Assembly (NCBI RefSeq): GCF_014395225.1
Contig: NZ_CP060723.1
Coordinates: forward strand, 3,906,001 to 3,970,000
Source: Pedobacter roseus
Lineage (GTDB): Bacteria > Bacteroidota > Bacteroidia > Sphingobacteriales > Sphingobacteriaceae
Length of the DNA: 64,000 nucleotides
Direction: 5' to 3'
A program made the translations under genes and the position numbers. This document shows, one piece after another, positions 8,473-18,200 of the stretch; the stretch's first letter is position 1, and every line of letters begins with the position of its first letter. Under the pieces are notes generated by a model. The model had not been told where the DNA came from. It was given only the letters and a program-made list of their open reading frames with translations, and did no database searches.

Positions 8473-10002
8473 ATGATTAAAACTAAACATTTAATCATAG
8501 TGGCCCTATTGGCTATTATGACCCCTATTCTATTTTCTGCATGTAAGAAAGACAGAAATAACGATCCGGAACAAGAAACCCTTACTCCTGGCCCTGATGT
8601 TAATTTTTATGCGCTTACAGCGGATAGCAAATTATTATTGATCAATGCAAAAAATCCGAATTCAATCACCTCACAGGTAACAATTTCGGGTCTGCAGGCC
8701 GGAGAAACCATTTTAGGAATCGATTTTCGTCCTGCTACTGGTCAACTTTATGGCATAGGCAGCACCAGCCGTTTATATGTAATTGATCCAAAAACCGGAA
8801 CTGCGAGGTCTATCTCGGCGGCTCCATTTACGCCTGCCCTTAGCGGAACTTCGGTAGGTTTTGATTTTAATCCTACAGTAGATCGCATCCGCCTGGTTAC
8901 TTCATCAGGCCAAAACCTGCGTTTAAACCCTGAAACAGGAACTGTAGCTGCTACCGATGGCACCATAAATGGCGTAACCAACGCTAAAGTAGCATCGGTT
9001 GCCTATACTCAAAATAAAGCCGGGGCAAGTACCACCGTCCTTTTTGATATCGATATTGCAAATGATAAACTGCATAAACAAGATCCGCCAAATGACGGAA
9101 AACTGGTTGAGGTTGGAAGTCTTGGTTTTGATGCGGAAGAGATTGGCGGCTTCGATATTAACCCTGATGGCACCGCAGCATTAGCGGCATTAACTGTTGG
9201 GGGTAAATCTGGTTTATATGCCATTGATTTAAATTCGGGAAAAGCAGCTAAAATAAGTAATGTAGACCAACAGATTACCGGGCTTGCTATCCCTACCGAA
9301 CCTGTTGCTTATGCCGTATCGAATAATAATGAATTGGTGATCTTCAATCCAGTGGCTGCATCACCTGCATTGGTTCTTAAAGCCATTACAGGTATACAGG
9401 CAGGAGAAAGCATTTTAGGTATCGATTTCCGCCCGGTAAACGGACAACTTTATGCCGTTGGAAGCACCAGTAGAGTTTATACCATTAACGCTTCTTCAGG
9501 TGCTGCCGTAATGGTTGGAACCGGACCTTTAGCTACTTTATTAACAGCCACACAAATCGGATTTGATTTTAATCCAGTGGCAGACAGGATTAGAATAGTA
9601 GGTAACAACGGGCAAAATTTCAGGATAGTACCAACTGATGCTACCCTGGTTGTAGACACCCCTATTTCGCTGGGTACAGCAACAATTTCCGGTGCTGCGT
9701 ATACAAACAATTTTACTGGTGCAACTTCAACCGTATTGTTCGACGTAGATTCTACAACAGACCGTTTATATAAACAAGATCCACCAAATGCAGGAACATT
9801 GGTTGACGTAGGTGCGTTAGGGGTTAATATTGAAGCGAACAGTGGTTTTGATATTGGCGGTACCAGTGGCCTGGCTTATGGTATATTTACAGTAGGTGGT
9901 GTGCAAAAATTATATAGTGTAAATTTAACTACAGGCGCAGCCACCGCAGGCGCTACCATTAGTACAGCCGTACGTGGTTTTACACTGGGCTTAGGTTTTT
10001 AA
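8473..10002 (+). CDS. Lipoprotein with two DUF4394 domains
   Basis: A 509-residue lipoprotein. The signal peptide ends in a lipobox FSAC with the cysteine at about residue 23, followed by KKDRN. The mature protein is an internal duplication: two copies (about 45-280 and 285-509) each contain NSN-type starts ('FYALTADSKLLLIN', 'AYAVSNNNELVIFN'), then GIDFRPATGQLYGIGSTSR / GIDFRPVNGQLYAVGSTSR, GFDFNPTVDRIRLV / GFDFNPVADRIRIV and YKQDPPNAG. These are the hallmarks of DUF4394, a beta-propeller-like secreted domain of unknown role. Probably displayed on the cell surface. A strong terminator follows. Confidence 0.93.
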   Translation: MIKTKHLIIVALLAIMTPILFSACKKDRNNDPEQETLTPGPDVNFYALTADSKLLLINAKNPNSITSQVTISGLQAGETILGIDFRPATGQLYGIGSTSRLYVIDPKTGTARSISAAPFTPALSGTSVGFDFNPTVDRIRLVTSSGQNLRLNPETGTVAATDGTINGVTNAKVASVAYTQNKAGASTTVLFDIDIANDKLHKQDPPNDGKLVEVGSLGFDAEEIGGFDINPDGTAALAALTVGGKSGLYAIDLNSGKAAKISNVDQQITGLAIPTEPVAYAVSNNNELVIFNPVAASPALVLKAITGIQAGESILGIDFRPVNGQLYAVGSTSRVYTINASSGAAVMVGTGPLATLLTATQIGFDFNPVADRIRIVGNNGQNFRIVPTDATLVVDTPISLGTATISGAAYTNNFTGATSTVLFDVDSTTDRLYKQDPPNAGTLVDVGALGVNIEANSGFDIGGTSGLAYGIFTVGGVQKLYSVNLTTGAATAGATISTAVRGFTLGLGF

Positions 10003-10030
10003 GCTACCCAGCTCCCATTCATTTATAAAA

Positions 10031-10064
10031 AGCAAAAGCCTTTCAATCCTGAAAGGCTTTTGCT
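10031..10064 (+). terminator. Intrinsic terminator of the DUF4394 gene
   Basis: A 15-base perfect stem (AGCAAAAGCCTTTCA / TGAAAGGCTTTTGCT) with a 4-base loop, 28 bases after the stop codon. Confidence 0.9.
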
Positions 10065-10314
10065 TTAACTAATGTTTACGGTTTCTACTAAGAATTAATC
10101 CGCTTTGGTAAAAGTAAAACTTTAGTAAATAGCGCTATGTTCTGATTCACTTTATGAGCAAATGATGATAATTACATTAAAACAGGATTAGAATGGTTTA
10201 ATTATTTATCCAAACCGGTTAACTGACGATCAAAATTGATGTATTTATCTTCTGATTTGAGGAAATCAATGACACCGCTTACCAGACAGCTCTTTAATTG
10301 TCCTGTTTTTTATA

Positions 10315-10590
10315 CTTATTTCACCCTCGTTGGTACTTAATAAGTCCGGTTTCGAACTTATTTCACCCTCGTTGGTACTAAATAAGCTCGGTTTCGAACT
10401 TATTTCACCCTCGCTGGTACTTAATAAGCTCGGTTTCGAACTTATTTCACCCTCGTTGGTACTTAATAAGCTCGATTTTGAACTTATTTCACCCTCGTTG
10501 GTACTTAATAAGCTCGGTTTCGAACTTATTTCACCCTCGTTGATACTTAATAAGCTCGGTTTCGAACTTATCTTATCTTCTTTAGTATTA
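10315..10590. repeat. 42-bp minisatellite (six units plus a degenerate seventh)
   Basis: Units start at 10315, 10357, 10399, 10441, 10483 and 10525; a seventh, strongly diverged, begins at 10567. Each unit contains CTTATTTCACCCTCG, the palindrome CTTAATAAG and the palindrome TTCGAA. Because 42 is a multiple of 3, frames stay open on both strands as 14-residue repeats. The units are nearly identical with single-base variants. There are no unique spacers, so this is not a CRISPR. The rest of the interval (10065-10314 and 10591-10998) is AT-rich and shows no gene. Confidence 0.92.
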
Positions 10591-10998
10591 ATTCCACATA
10601 AAATCATACCATTCTACTTAGTTCATAATTAGTTAGCACTATAGCCCGGCATAAAGTATCAAACCGCTTATTAAACAAAGTTATTTAATGCTTCTTCAGC
10701 TTTATTAAAAAAGAATTGATCAATCTCTTAATTATTTCATTTCCCATGTAAAATTTCAATCGTTAGAACTGCTCTACAATCAAGATAAACGACTATAACG
10801 TAATATTAAAACCACACAAGCCGTATAATAATTTTACATTAGTATAGATAAGGCTTCAGAATTAAGCTATTGAGCACCAATACTTTATATACTGAAACGT
10901 AAAACTATGCGCTTTGGCCATATTCTAAACAAGGCTTATCAAAAGAATGATCAGATAAATAACCTGAATAAATCACTAACCAATTAATTAAAAAACTT

Positions 10999-12393
10999 AT
11001 GAGAAATGCAACAAAAACATGGCTTGGCACATTGCTGGCGCTTACTGTTCTTTATTCCTGTAAAAAACCGGAAATAAATCCTGAACAGCAAACCGATTTA
11101 TTTGAAGGCAAGAAAAAGGAAATGGCCGTTAGCCCGCTTATTGCGGGAACCTCCTTCAGGGTGGTAGGTTATATGCCTTCATGGGCCGGAGCAGTTAACC
11201 AAATTCAGTTTAGCAAACTTACTCACATAAACTATGCTTTTGTACTGCCAAATTCAACCGGTGGATTGCAACCTGTAGAAAACCCTTCCAAATTGCAAAG
11301 CCTGGTTAGCTCCGGGCATGCCGCAGGTGTAAAAGTGCTTATAGCTGTTGGCGGATGGAATAACGGGAATGATAGTGCCTTCGAAAGCCTGGCTGCAAAT
11401 TCAACCTACCGAACCAATTTCACCAATAATATGATCAGTTTTGTAAACCAGTATAACCTCGATGGGGTGGATATTGACTGGGAGTATCCGGATAATGGAA
11501 GCTCGGCCAATAACTACACACTCCTGATGCAACAGTTAAGCACAGCGATGCATAACAACGGAAAGCTGCTGACCGCAGCGGTAGTTTCTGAGAATGGCGG
11601 AAGTATCCAGAATGCTGTTTTTACCGCAGTTGATTTCCTTAACCTGATGGCTTATGATGGCGATGGCGCTAATCACTCTACCTATAATTATGCGGTAAAC
11701 TCGATCAATTATTGGCAAGGTAGAGGGCTTTCTGCAGCTAAAACCACTTTAGGAGTACCTTTTTATGGCCGCTCATCTTCTTCATACCTTGATTATAAAG
11801 ACATTCTTGCCCAGGGTGGAAATCCAAATTCAGATACCTTTGGCAACATTGGTTACAACGGCATTCCTACTATCAAAAATAAAACAAACCTGGCTTATGA
11901 CCGTACTGGTGGAATCATGATCTGGGACCTGAACGCGGATGCTACAGGGGGCAATTCGTTACTTAGTGCCATTAACGATGCCATAATTGCCCGTGTAAAC
12001 AATGGTGGATCGAGTATCCCGTATGGAACGGTAATTACCCTTAAAGGATTCAATAATAAATACGTCAACAGTCAGAACGGCACGCAAGCCATCACCTGTA
12101 CAAGCACAACAGCACAGGCCTGGGAACAATTTACCGTAGTAGATGCCGGCGGCGGTAAAGTGGCTTTAAGAAGTATGGGTAAATACGTATCATCAGAAAA
12201 TGGCACACAGGCCGTTACGTGTAACCGTGCCACCATCAGCGATTGGGAAAAATTCGACTGGGTGGTTGCAGCAGATGGCAAAATTGCTTTCAGGGGCAAC
12301 AATGGAAAATATCTTTCAAGCGAAAATGGTACACAAGCCATGACTTGTACCCGTGCTACTGCTTCAGGCTGGGAGTACTTTTCTAAAAACTAA
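10999..12393 (+). CDS. GH18 chitinase-like lipoprotein with fascin-like C-terminal domain
   Basis: A 464-residue protein. The signal peptide ends LYSC (lipobox C21). Residues about 52-330 form a glycoside hydrolase family 18 barrel: AVGGW at 116-120, the catalytic DGVDIDWE at 155-162 with general acid E162, MAYD at 217-220 and a closing MIWDLNAD strand. All GH18 catalytic residues are present, so it should cleave chitin or related beta-1,4-GlcNAc polymers. Residues about 340-464 hold three repeats of the form [15 protein letters not shown], matching the fascin-like beta-trefoil fold, probably for carbohydrate binding. Monocistronic with a long AT-rich leader. Surface location is inferred from the lipobox. 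Confidence 0.93.
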   Translation: MRNATKTWLGTLLALTVLYSCKKPEINPEQQTDLFEGKKKEMAVSPLIAGTSFRVVGYMPSWAGAVNQIQFSKLTHINYAFVLPNSTGGLQPVENPSKLQSLVSSGHAAGVKVLIAVGGWNNGNDSAFESLAANSTYRTNFTNNMISFVNQYNLDGVDIDWEYPDNGSSANNYTLLMQQLSTAMHNNGKLLTAAVVSENGGSIQNAVFTAVDFLNLMAYDGDGANHSTYNYAVNSINYWQGRGLSAAKTTLGVPFYGRSSSSYLDYKDILAQGGNPNSDTFGNIGYNGIPTIKNKTNLAYDRTGGIMIWDLNADATGGNSLLSAINDAIIARVNNGGSSIPYGTVITLKGFNNKYVNSQNGTQAITCTSTTAQAWEQFTVVDAGGGKVALRSMGKYVSSENGTQAVTCNRATISDWEKFDWVVAADGKIAFRGNNGKYLSSENGTQAMTCTRATASGWEYFSKN

Positions 12394-12435
12394 TGATAGA
12401 GCAGGCTAAACTTAACGGCTTTCTATCTAATCGTA

Positions 12436-12469
12436 AATTCATGCGGAATCATTCGGTTCTGCATGAATA
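12436..12469 (+). terminator. Possible hairpin terminator after the chitinase gene
   Basis: An imperfect stem ATTCATGC...GCATGAAT with inner GAA/TTC pairs, about 45 bases after the stop codon. The T tract after it is weak, so the role is uncertain. Confidence 0.35.
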
Positions 12470-12602
12470 ATTTCGAAAAATCCACATTAATTTATTATTA
12501 TCCGTTTATTAATCTGGCTCAGAACGCCCTATAATTGGCTCTTTTATACCTCATAAATACAGATTTGGTTCTATAGCTTTGATAAGAAAATAACACAAAG
12601 CC

Positions 12603-13049
12603 ATGAAAACAATATTTGATGAAACTGTTCGGATACAATTGATTGACCGGATTGAGACCCTTAATAAAAATAGTGTTGCTCTATGGGGAAAGATGAACGT
12701 TTACCAGATGTTGAAACACTGTAGGGTATACGAAGAAATGATGTTGGGCAAAAATAAATATCAACGTGTATTTTTAGGCAGGCTGTTCGGAAAAATGGCA
12801 CTCAAAGAATTTACACAGGATGATAGTCCGATCAAACAGAAAACGCCCACCCTTAGCCAGCTTAAGATCAAAGAAAAAAGCGGTGATATAGAAAGCGAAA
12901 GAAAAAAATGGATTGCCTTGCTGAATGAATATGCAAATCCTCAGGAGCATGAAATTGTACATTCTTTTTTTGGTAAACTAAACCAAGAGCAGGTTGGTCA
13001 ACTGGTTTATAAACATACCGACCATCATCTCCGCCAGTTTAATGCTTAG
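12603..13049 (+). CDS. DUF1569 domain protein (DinB-like fold)
   Basis: A 148-residue cytosolic protein of the DUF1569 family, a branch of the DinB/YfiT four-helix-bundle superfamily. Histidines that would be the metal ligands in this fold are in LKHC (about residue 39) and in the C-terminal HTDHHLRQF. The family's reaction is unknown; relatives are metal-dependent transferases. It stands alone, convergent with the Crp-like gene, whose end is only 22 bases away. The ATG at 12603 is the only good start. Confidence 0.82.
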   Translation: MKTIFDETVRIQLIDRIETLNKNSVALWGKMNVYQMLKHCRVYEEMMLGKNKYQRVFLGRLFGKMALKEFTQDDSPIKQKTPTLSQLKIKEKSGDIESERKKWIALLNEYANPQEHEIVHSFFGKLNQEQVGQLVYKHTDHHLRQFNA

Positions 13050-13071
13050 AAAAAAAATGTTAGGAATACTT

Positions 13072-13653
13072 TTATTTTCTGAAAGCCAGATTCCTTTTAA
13101 TACGGCTCAGTGTTTCGGGTGCAATACCGAGATAAGATGCAATGAGGTTCTGTGGGATGCGTTCGATAATCTGCGGATTGGATTCAACAAGTAAAAGGTA
13201 CTTTTCTTCGGCGGTATGCGTAATAGAACTCATCAATCTCCGCTCTTTGGTAACTAAACTATTTTGGTAAAGTATGCGGAAATAGCGGTCCATAATGGGC
13301 ACAGCAAGGGTTAACGCATCATAATCTGCCCGCGAAATTATCAACAGTTCCGAATCTTCTATTGCATCAATATTAAATAGTGCCGCTTCGCCTGATAAAA
13401 AGCTGTTGAAATCAGATAACCACCAGCCTTCCCATCCAAAAATACTCATGTGTTCATCGCCTTTTTCATCTACATTATAAGTGCGGAGCAGCCCTTTGCA
13501 CACAAACGTAAGGTGTTGGCAAACATCTCCTGCCTGCAATAAATATTGTCGCTTCCTCAACTTTTTAGACGAAAAAAAGGTTGATATGGTCTCCCGATCC
13601 TCATCTTTAAGAATAACTTTTTCCTCAATATGGCTGAAGAGTACATCAATCAT
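13072..13653 (-). CDS. Crp/Fnr-family transcriptional regulator
   Basis: About 193 residues: an N-terminal cyclic-nucleotide-binding-like beta barrel (LRKRQYLLQAGDVCQHLTFVCKGLLR...) and a C-terminal helix-turn-helix (PQNLIASYLGIAPETLSRI). I chose the ATG at 13653. An earlier ATG at 13668 and upstream open codons exist, but a TATCTTTG box on the minus strand (13678-13685) would place the transcript start near 13671, so a start at 13653 leaves a short leader. Length then matches the family. The glycine/arginine ligand positions of true cAMP receptors are not conserved, so the effector is unknown. It diverges from the SDR gene, which it may regulate. Confidence 0.88.
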   Translation of the reverse strand: MIDVLFSHIEEKVILKDEDRETISTFFSSKKLRKRQYLLQAGDVCQHLTFVCKGLLRTYNVDEKGDEHMSIFGWEGWWLSDFNSFLSGEAALFNIDAIEDSELLIISRADYDALTLAVPIMDRYFRILYQNSLVTKERRLMSSITHTAEEKYLLLVESNPQIIERIPQNLIASYLGIAPETLSRIKRNLAFRK

Positions 13654-13779
13654 GGGCAAACTAATCATTAGAGAAAGCAAAGATAATTTTTTCAATGAAA
13701 GAATGTCTATCGTTTGGCGCTTGATCCAGATCAAGTGTATTATTTGATCGAAGTCAAGCAGGTGCTGCCTTGGCAGTGG

Positions 13780-13787
13780 TAATTTTG
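13780..13787 (+). promoter_or_regulatory. Candidate -7 box of the SDR gene
   Basis: TAATTTTG fits the Bacteroidota TAnnTTTG element and lies 18 bases before the start codon. No clear -33 element was seen at the expected distance. Confidence 0.35.
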
Positions 13788-13804
13788 TAAAAAAATAGTA
13801 TATC

Positions 13805-14872
13805 ATGAATAAAATAGCATTAGTTGTTGGCGCAAGCGGTATTACTGGAAGTAATCTGGCCGAAAGCCTGATTGCAAAAGGCTGGGAAACCTACGGCCTG
13901 GCCCGCACACCAAACATAGAAATTGAGAAACTTAAACCTGTTGCAGCAGATCTTTTAGATATCACCAGTCTTAAATCTGCCTTAGCAGATATCTCCCCAA
14001 CCCATGTTTACATCACCACCTGGATGCGCAACGACACCGAAGCCGAAAACATCAGGGTAAACAGTTTGATGGTGCGTAACCTCCTTAATGTGCTGTCAGA
14101 AAAGGGTTCAGTTCTGCATGTGGCATTGGTAACCGGATTAAAACATTACCTCGGTCCATTTGAAGCTTACGCTAAAGAAGGTTTTTTGCCCGAAACTCCC
14201 TTAAGAGAAGAACATCCCAGGCTAGATATTGAGAACTTTTATTATGCACAGGAAGACGAAGTATATGCCGCAGCAGCACGCGATGGTTTTACCTGGAGCA
14301 TCCACAGGCCACATACGGTTATTGGTAAGGCAGTTGGCAATGCCATGAATTTAGGAACTACATTGGCCGTGTATGCCTCTATCTGTAAGGAAACAGGCCG
14401 TCCGTTTAAATGGCCGGGTTCAGCTGCACAATGGAACGGCCTATCTGATGTTACCGATGCAAGGATATTGGCCGAACACCTGATATGGGCATCTACTACC
14501 GATGTTGCCCGTAACGAGGCTTTCAATGTGGTTAACGGAGATGTATTCCGCTGGAGCAGGTTGTGGAAACGTATAGCAGCCTATTTCGATATAGAAGCTG
14601 AAGGATACAATAATAAAATACAACCTTTGGAGCTAGAAATGGCTAACGATTCTGATATCTGGAAACAGATTGCGGAGAAATATCACTTAAAAGAAACAGA
14701 CTTGAGCCGTTTGGCATCAGCCTGGCATACCGACCTCGATTTGGGGAGACCAATTGAAGTGATGACCGATATGTCGAAAAGTAGAAAACTAGGCTTCACT
14801 GTTTTTCAAGATACGGAGGAATCATTTTTTGACTTATTTAAAAAACTAAGTGCAGTGAAATTGATTCCTTAA
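13805..14872 (+). CDS. NAD(P)-dependent SDR family oxidoreductase (PRISE-like)
   Basis: A 355-residue Rossmann-fold enzyme. The dinucleotide motif GASGITG is at residues 9-15. LVTGLKHYLGPF (about 108-120) and the catalytic tyrosine in NFYYAQED (about 144-151) are the diagnostic segments of the PRISE group (progesterone 5-beta-reductase/iridoid synthase-like enone reductases), in which lysine and tyrosine of these motifs are catalytic. It probably reduces an enone or a related carbonyl with NAD(P)H; the natural substrate cannot be told. It diverges from a Crp-like regulator gene with a shared control region of about 150 bases, a common arrangement for regulator and target. Confidence 0.9.
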   Translation: MNKIALVVGASGITGSNLAESLIAKGWETYGLARTPNIEIEKLKPVAADLLDITSLKSALADISPTHVYITTWMRNDTEAENIRVNSLMVRNLLNVLSEKGSVLHVALVTGLKHYLGPFEAYAKEGFLPETPLREEHPRLDIENFYYAQEDEVYAAAARDGFTWSIHRPHTVIGKAVGNAMNLGTTLAVYASICKETGRPFKWPGSAAQWNGLSDVTDARILAEHLIWASTTDVARNEAFNVVNGDVFRWSRLWKRIAAYFDIEAEGYNNKIQPLELEMANDSDIWKQIAEKYHLKETDLSRLASAWHTDLDLGRPIEVMTDMSKSRKLGFTVFQDTEESFFDLFKKLSAVKLIP

Positions 14873-15094
14873 ATACTATCACTAAGGTGTAAGTGAAAAA
14901 TGCATAAATCGATCATATTGATTGATTTATGTATCACCATCATATACAGAATTATTGAATAGAATGCAAAAAACAGCAATAAAAACCAAAGAAGACTAAT
15001 TAGAGCTACAAAAATTAGGGTGGTTTCACGCTATATAACGAATGTTAAGATGGTTAACTTTAGTGTAACCAATCTAAAAAAACCAAACATCGTT

Positions 15095-16156
15095 ATGAAT
15101 TATTTTTATCTAAACCCCAGAAAAGAGCAAACGCTTTTTATTGAGGACAAAGCAGACCGCGATTCGGTAATTAAAAATATTGTCGACCTAAGAAAGTCGC
15201 TCTCCTCCAAAGATGGAATCCCTGAAAAAAAATTGACTGGAAACCTCATATTAGGAACCTGGAATATCAGAGAGTTTGGCAATACCAAGTATAATGGCAG
15301 AATGCGTGAGTCGCTATACTATATTGCAGAGGTTATTTCCCGGTTCGATTTGATCGCCATTCAGGAAGTACGTGATGATTTGACAGATTTTAACAATATC
15401 TGTAAAATACTGGGTAACGACTGGGGAAGCTTTATCAGTCTGGTAACCGATGGCGTTTCGGGTAACCGCGAAAGAATGGCCTTCCTTTATGATAAACGCA
15501 CCGTTTCGTTTAAGAACGTAGCCGGACAGATTATTCTTCCGGGCGAAAGCTATAAAAATGCATTTGCAAGGGCACCTTACATGATACGTTTTCAGTCAGG
15601 ATGGCTAAAATTCGATATCTGTACGGTTCATATCTATTACGGAAAAGCCTCAAAAACTTCAGATGAATACAAAAGAAGGGTAACAGAAATCGAAAACTTA
15701 ACCGGGTTTCTGAAAAAAAATTATGTAGAGAAAGAACGTTCAAATAACCTGTTCGTACTTGGCGATTTCAATATTGAGGATACACTGAGTGATACCTACA
15801 AGGCAGCAACATCCTCCTCATTTAAGATTCCTGATGCGATACTCAAGAATAAACTTGCGGGCAGTAATGTAAAGCAGGATAAAATTTACGATCAGATCTT
15901 ATACTATAATAAATTCAACGACATCACCTTTAAGAATGCAGGAATTTTTGACTTCTACAAAACGGTTTTCAATAATTTTGATAATTAAAAAGATCGGATC
16001 GCAAAACATATCAGCGCTCCGGTTATAACCGATAAAGAATTTAATGATTTCAAAACCTATCAAATGAGCGATCACCTGCCATTGTGGGTCGAAATGAATA
16101 CCGATCATGCAGAGGATTATCTGGGCATGATCATCAATAAGCAAGCTGATAAATAA
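15095..16156 (+). pseudogene. Endonuclease/exonuclease/phosphatase family gene interrupted by an in-frame stop
   Basis: The first 297 codons from the ATG at 15095 encode an EEP domain: GTWNIREFG, AIQEVRDD (metal-binding Glu), SGNRERMAFLYD and LGDFNIED. An ATG at 15050 is an alternative start. A TAA at 15986-15988 ends the frame, but the same frame continues for 55 codons to 16156 and carries MSDHLPLWVEM, the conserved C-terminal EEP motif whose histidine is catalytic. So the gene seems to have lost its active-site His through a nonsense change, or the stop is a sequence error. Without the tail the nuclease/phosphatase should be inactive. No partner genes. Confidence 0.8.
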
Positions 16157-16276
16157 TATACTTGTCTGTCATGATACATTATACTGATATGAATTTGGTC
16201 TTAGCTTAAAGCTAATACCAGTTTAGTTTAAGCAGGAGAATGTTGGCAGTTGGAATAAATAAGCTAAACAAACCAT

Positions 16277-16306
16277 TTTGTTATGGCCCCGTTGTTCTTA
16301 TCTTTG
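16277..16306 (+). promoter_or_regulatory. Candidate promoter of ettA
   Basis: TTTG at 16277-16280 and TATCTTTG at 16299-16306, separated by 18 bases, fit the Bacteroidota -33/-7 pattern. The transcript would start near 16313, leaving a leader of about 67 bases. Confidence 0.55.
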
Positions 16307-16379
16307 TAGACAATTCGGTATATCCTACCTTATCCATGTTATAGAAAAACATTAAACTAATTAAATCACATATCTTATA

Positions 16380-18059
16380 ATGTCTGACGAAAAAATAATC
16401 TTTTCAATGGCTGGTGTAAATAAAATTTACCCGCCACAAAAACAGGTTTTAAAAAATATTTACCTTTCTTTCTTTTACGGAGCCAAAATCGGGGTAATCG
16501 GTTTAAACGGTTCTGGTAAGTCGTCCCTTTTAAAAATTATTGCCGGTTTAGATAAATCTTATCAGGGCGAGGTGGTTTTTTCACCGGGTTACTCTGTTGG
16601 TTATCTGGCACAGGAGCCGATCCTGGATCCTGAAAAAACCGTACGCGAAGTTGTGGAAGAAGGCGTTGCCGAAGTAACCGCCATTTTAAAAGAGTACGAA
16701 GAAGTGAATGAAGCTTTTGGCTTAGAAGAAAACTATTCTGATGCTGATAAGATGGATAAGTTAATGGCCAGACAGGGCGAACTTCAGGATAAAATTGATG
16801 CTTTAGGTGCCTGGGAAATCGATTCGAAATTAGAAAGAGCAATGGATGCCTTGCGTTGTCCTGATCCTGAAACTAAAATCGGAGTATTATCAGGTGGTGA
16901 GCGCCGCCGTGTGGCCATGTGCCGTTTATTGCTTCAACACCCTGATGTATTGTTACTGGATGAGCCTACCAACCACCTGGATGCCGAAAGTATCGATTGG
17001 TTAGAGCAGTTCTTACAAAATTATGAAGGTACTGTTATCGCTGTTACCCACGATAGGTACTTCCTGGATAACGTTGCGGGATGGATTTTAGAGTTAGACC
17101 GTGGTGAAGGTATTCCATGGAAAGGAAATTACAGCAGCTGGTTAGATCAAAAAGCAAAACGTTTATCTCAGGAAGAGAAAACCGAGAGCAAACGCCAGAA
17201 AACTTTAGAGCGTGAGTTAGAATGGGTACGCATGGCCCCAAAAGCACGTCACGCAAAATCTAAAGCACGTTTAGCCAACTATGATAAATTAGCCTCAGAA
17301 GATGGCAGAGAAAGGGAAGATAAATTAGAACTTTTCATTCCTGCCGGACCGCGCTTGGGTAATGTTGTCATCGAAGCAACGAATGTAACCAAAGCTTATG
17401 GCGACAAAATATTATTCGATAATTTAAACTTTTCATTACCTCCGGCAGGTATTGTGGGTATCATCGGACCAAATGGTGCGGGTAAAACCACTTTATTCCG
17501 TTTAATTACCGGACAGGAAGAGGCAGATGCAGGTACTTTCCGCGTTGGTGAAACCGTAGAACTGGGTTATGTGGATCAGATGCACAATGACCTGGATGCC
17601 GATAAAACGGTGTACGAAAATATTACCGATGGTTTAGATAATATACAATTGGGTACTAAAGCGGTTAACGGACGTGCTTATGTATCGAAATTCAACTTCA
17701 ATGGCGGCGATCAGCAGAAAAAAGTAGGCATTTTATCTGGCGGAGAGCGTAACCGTGTACACCTGGCCATCACGTTGAAAAAAGGTGCAAACGTATTGTT
17801 ACTGGATGAGCCTACCAACGATATCGATGTAAATACATTACGTGCATTGGAAGAGGCTTTAGAAAACTTTGGCGGTTGCGCGGTGGTAATCAGTCACGAC
17901 AGGTGGTTCTTAGATAGGATCTGTACGCACATCCTTGCTTTCGAAGGCAACTCTGAAGTTTATTTCTTTGAAGGTAACTACTCAGATTATGAGGAAAACC
18001 GTAAAAAACGTTTGGGTGATGTTACGCCGAAACGCATCCGGTATAAAAAACTAGATTAA
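16380..18059 (+). CDS. ettA: Energy-dependent translational throttle protein EttA (ABC-F)
   Basis: A 559-residue soluble ABC-F ATPase with two nucleotide-binding domains and no membrane part. Walker A motifs are GLNGSGKS (about 41-48) and GPNGAGKT (about 363-370); each domain has LSGGERRRV / LSGGERNRV signatures and LLLDEPTNHLD / LLLDEPTNDID Walker B. The linker between domains is rich in K, R and E (about 255-300), with the short arm region expected of EttA. ABC-F proteins bind the ribosomal E site; EttA couples translation to the ATP/ADP ratio. Length and the IYPPQKQVLKNIYLSF start match EttA. Single gene with promoter and terminator visible. Confidence 0.96.
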   Translation: MSDEKIIFSMAGVNKIYPPQKQVLKNIYLSFFYGAKIGVIGLNGSGKSSLLKIIAGLDKSYQGEVVFSPGYSVGYLAQEPILDPEKTVREVVEEGVAEVTAILKEYEEVNEAFGLEENYSDADKMDKLMARQGELQDKIDALGAWEIDSKLERAMDALRCPDPETKIGVLSGGERRRVAMCRLLLQHPDVLLLDEPTNHLDAESIDWLEQFLQNYEGTVIAVTHDRYFLDNVAGWILELDRGEGIPWKGNYSSWLDQKAKRLSQEEKTESKRQKTLERELEWVRMAPKARHAKSKARLANYDKLASEDGREREDKLELFIPAGPRLGNVVIEATNVTKAYGDKILFDNLNFSLPPAGIVGIIGPNGAGKTTLFRLITGQEEADAGTFRVGETVELGYVDQMHNDLDADKTVYENITDGLDNIQLGTKAVNGRAYVSKFNFNGGDQQKKVGILSGGERNRVHLAITLKKGANVLLLDEPTNDIDVNTLRALEEALENFGGCAVVISHDRWFLDRICTHILAFEGNSEVYFFEGNYSDYEENRKKRLGDVTPKRIRYKKLD

Positions 18060-18062
18060 TAC

Positions 18063-18090
18063 AAAGTCCCGATAAAAATCGGGACTTTTT
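18063..18090 (+). terminator. Intrinsic terminator of ettA
   Basis: Eleven-base stem AAAGTCCCGAT / ATCGGGACTTT with a 4-base loop and a following T run, directly after the stop codon. Confidence 0.92.
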
Positions 18091-18128
18091 TGTTTGAGAG
18101 ACATTATTTGAATTACTTTAAAGTTATC

Positions 18129-18196
18129 GTCATTCCCGCGCAGGCGGGGATCTTAATGCTTCTTGTATTACGATCCCGGATTAATTCGGGATGACG
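18129..18196. repeat. Palindromic interspersed repeat, family 1 (second copy)
   Basis: Outer arms CGTCATTCCCG and CGGGATGACG with GGGGATCTT / GATCCCGG inside; same family as 2990-3053. It sits between two convergent genes. Confidence 0.75.
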
Positions 18197-18200
18197 ATCT

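Noticed and set aside
10315-10590. CRISPR array
   Set aside because: The units are contiguous and identical throughout; there are no variable spacers and no cas genes nearby.
10266-10632. Open frames of about 100 codons on both strands in the 42-bp repeat
   Set aside because: They exist because the unit length is a multiple of three; the predicted proteins are pure 14-residue repeats with no start context or family.
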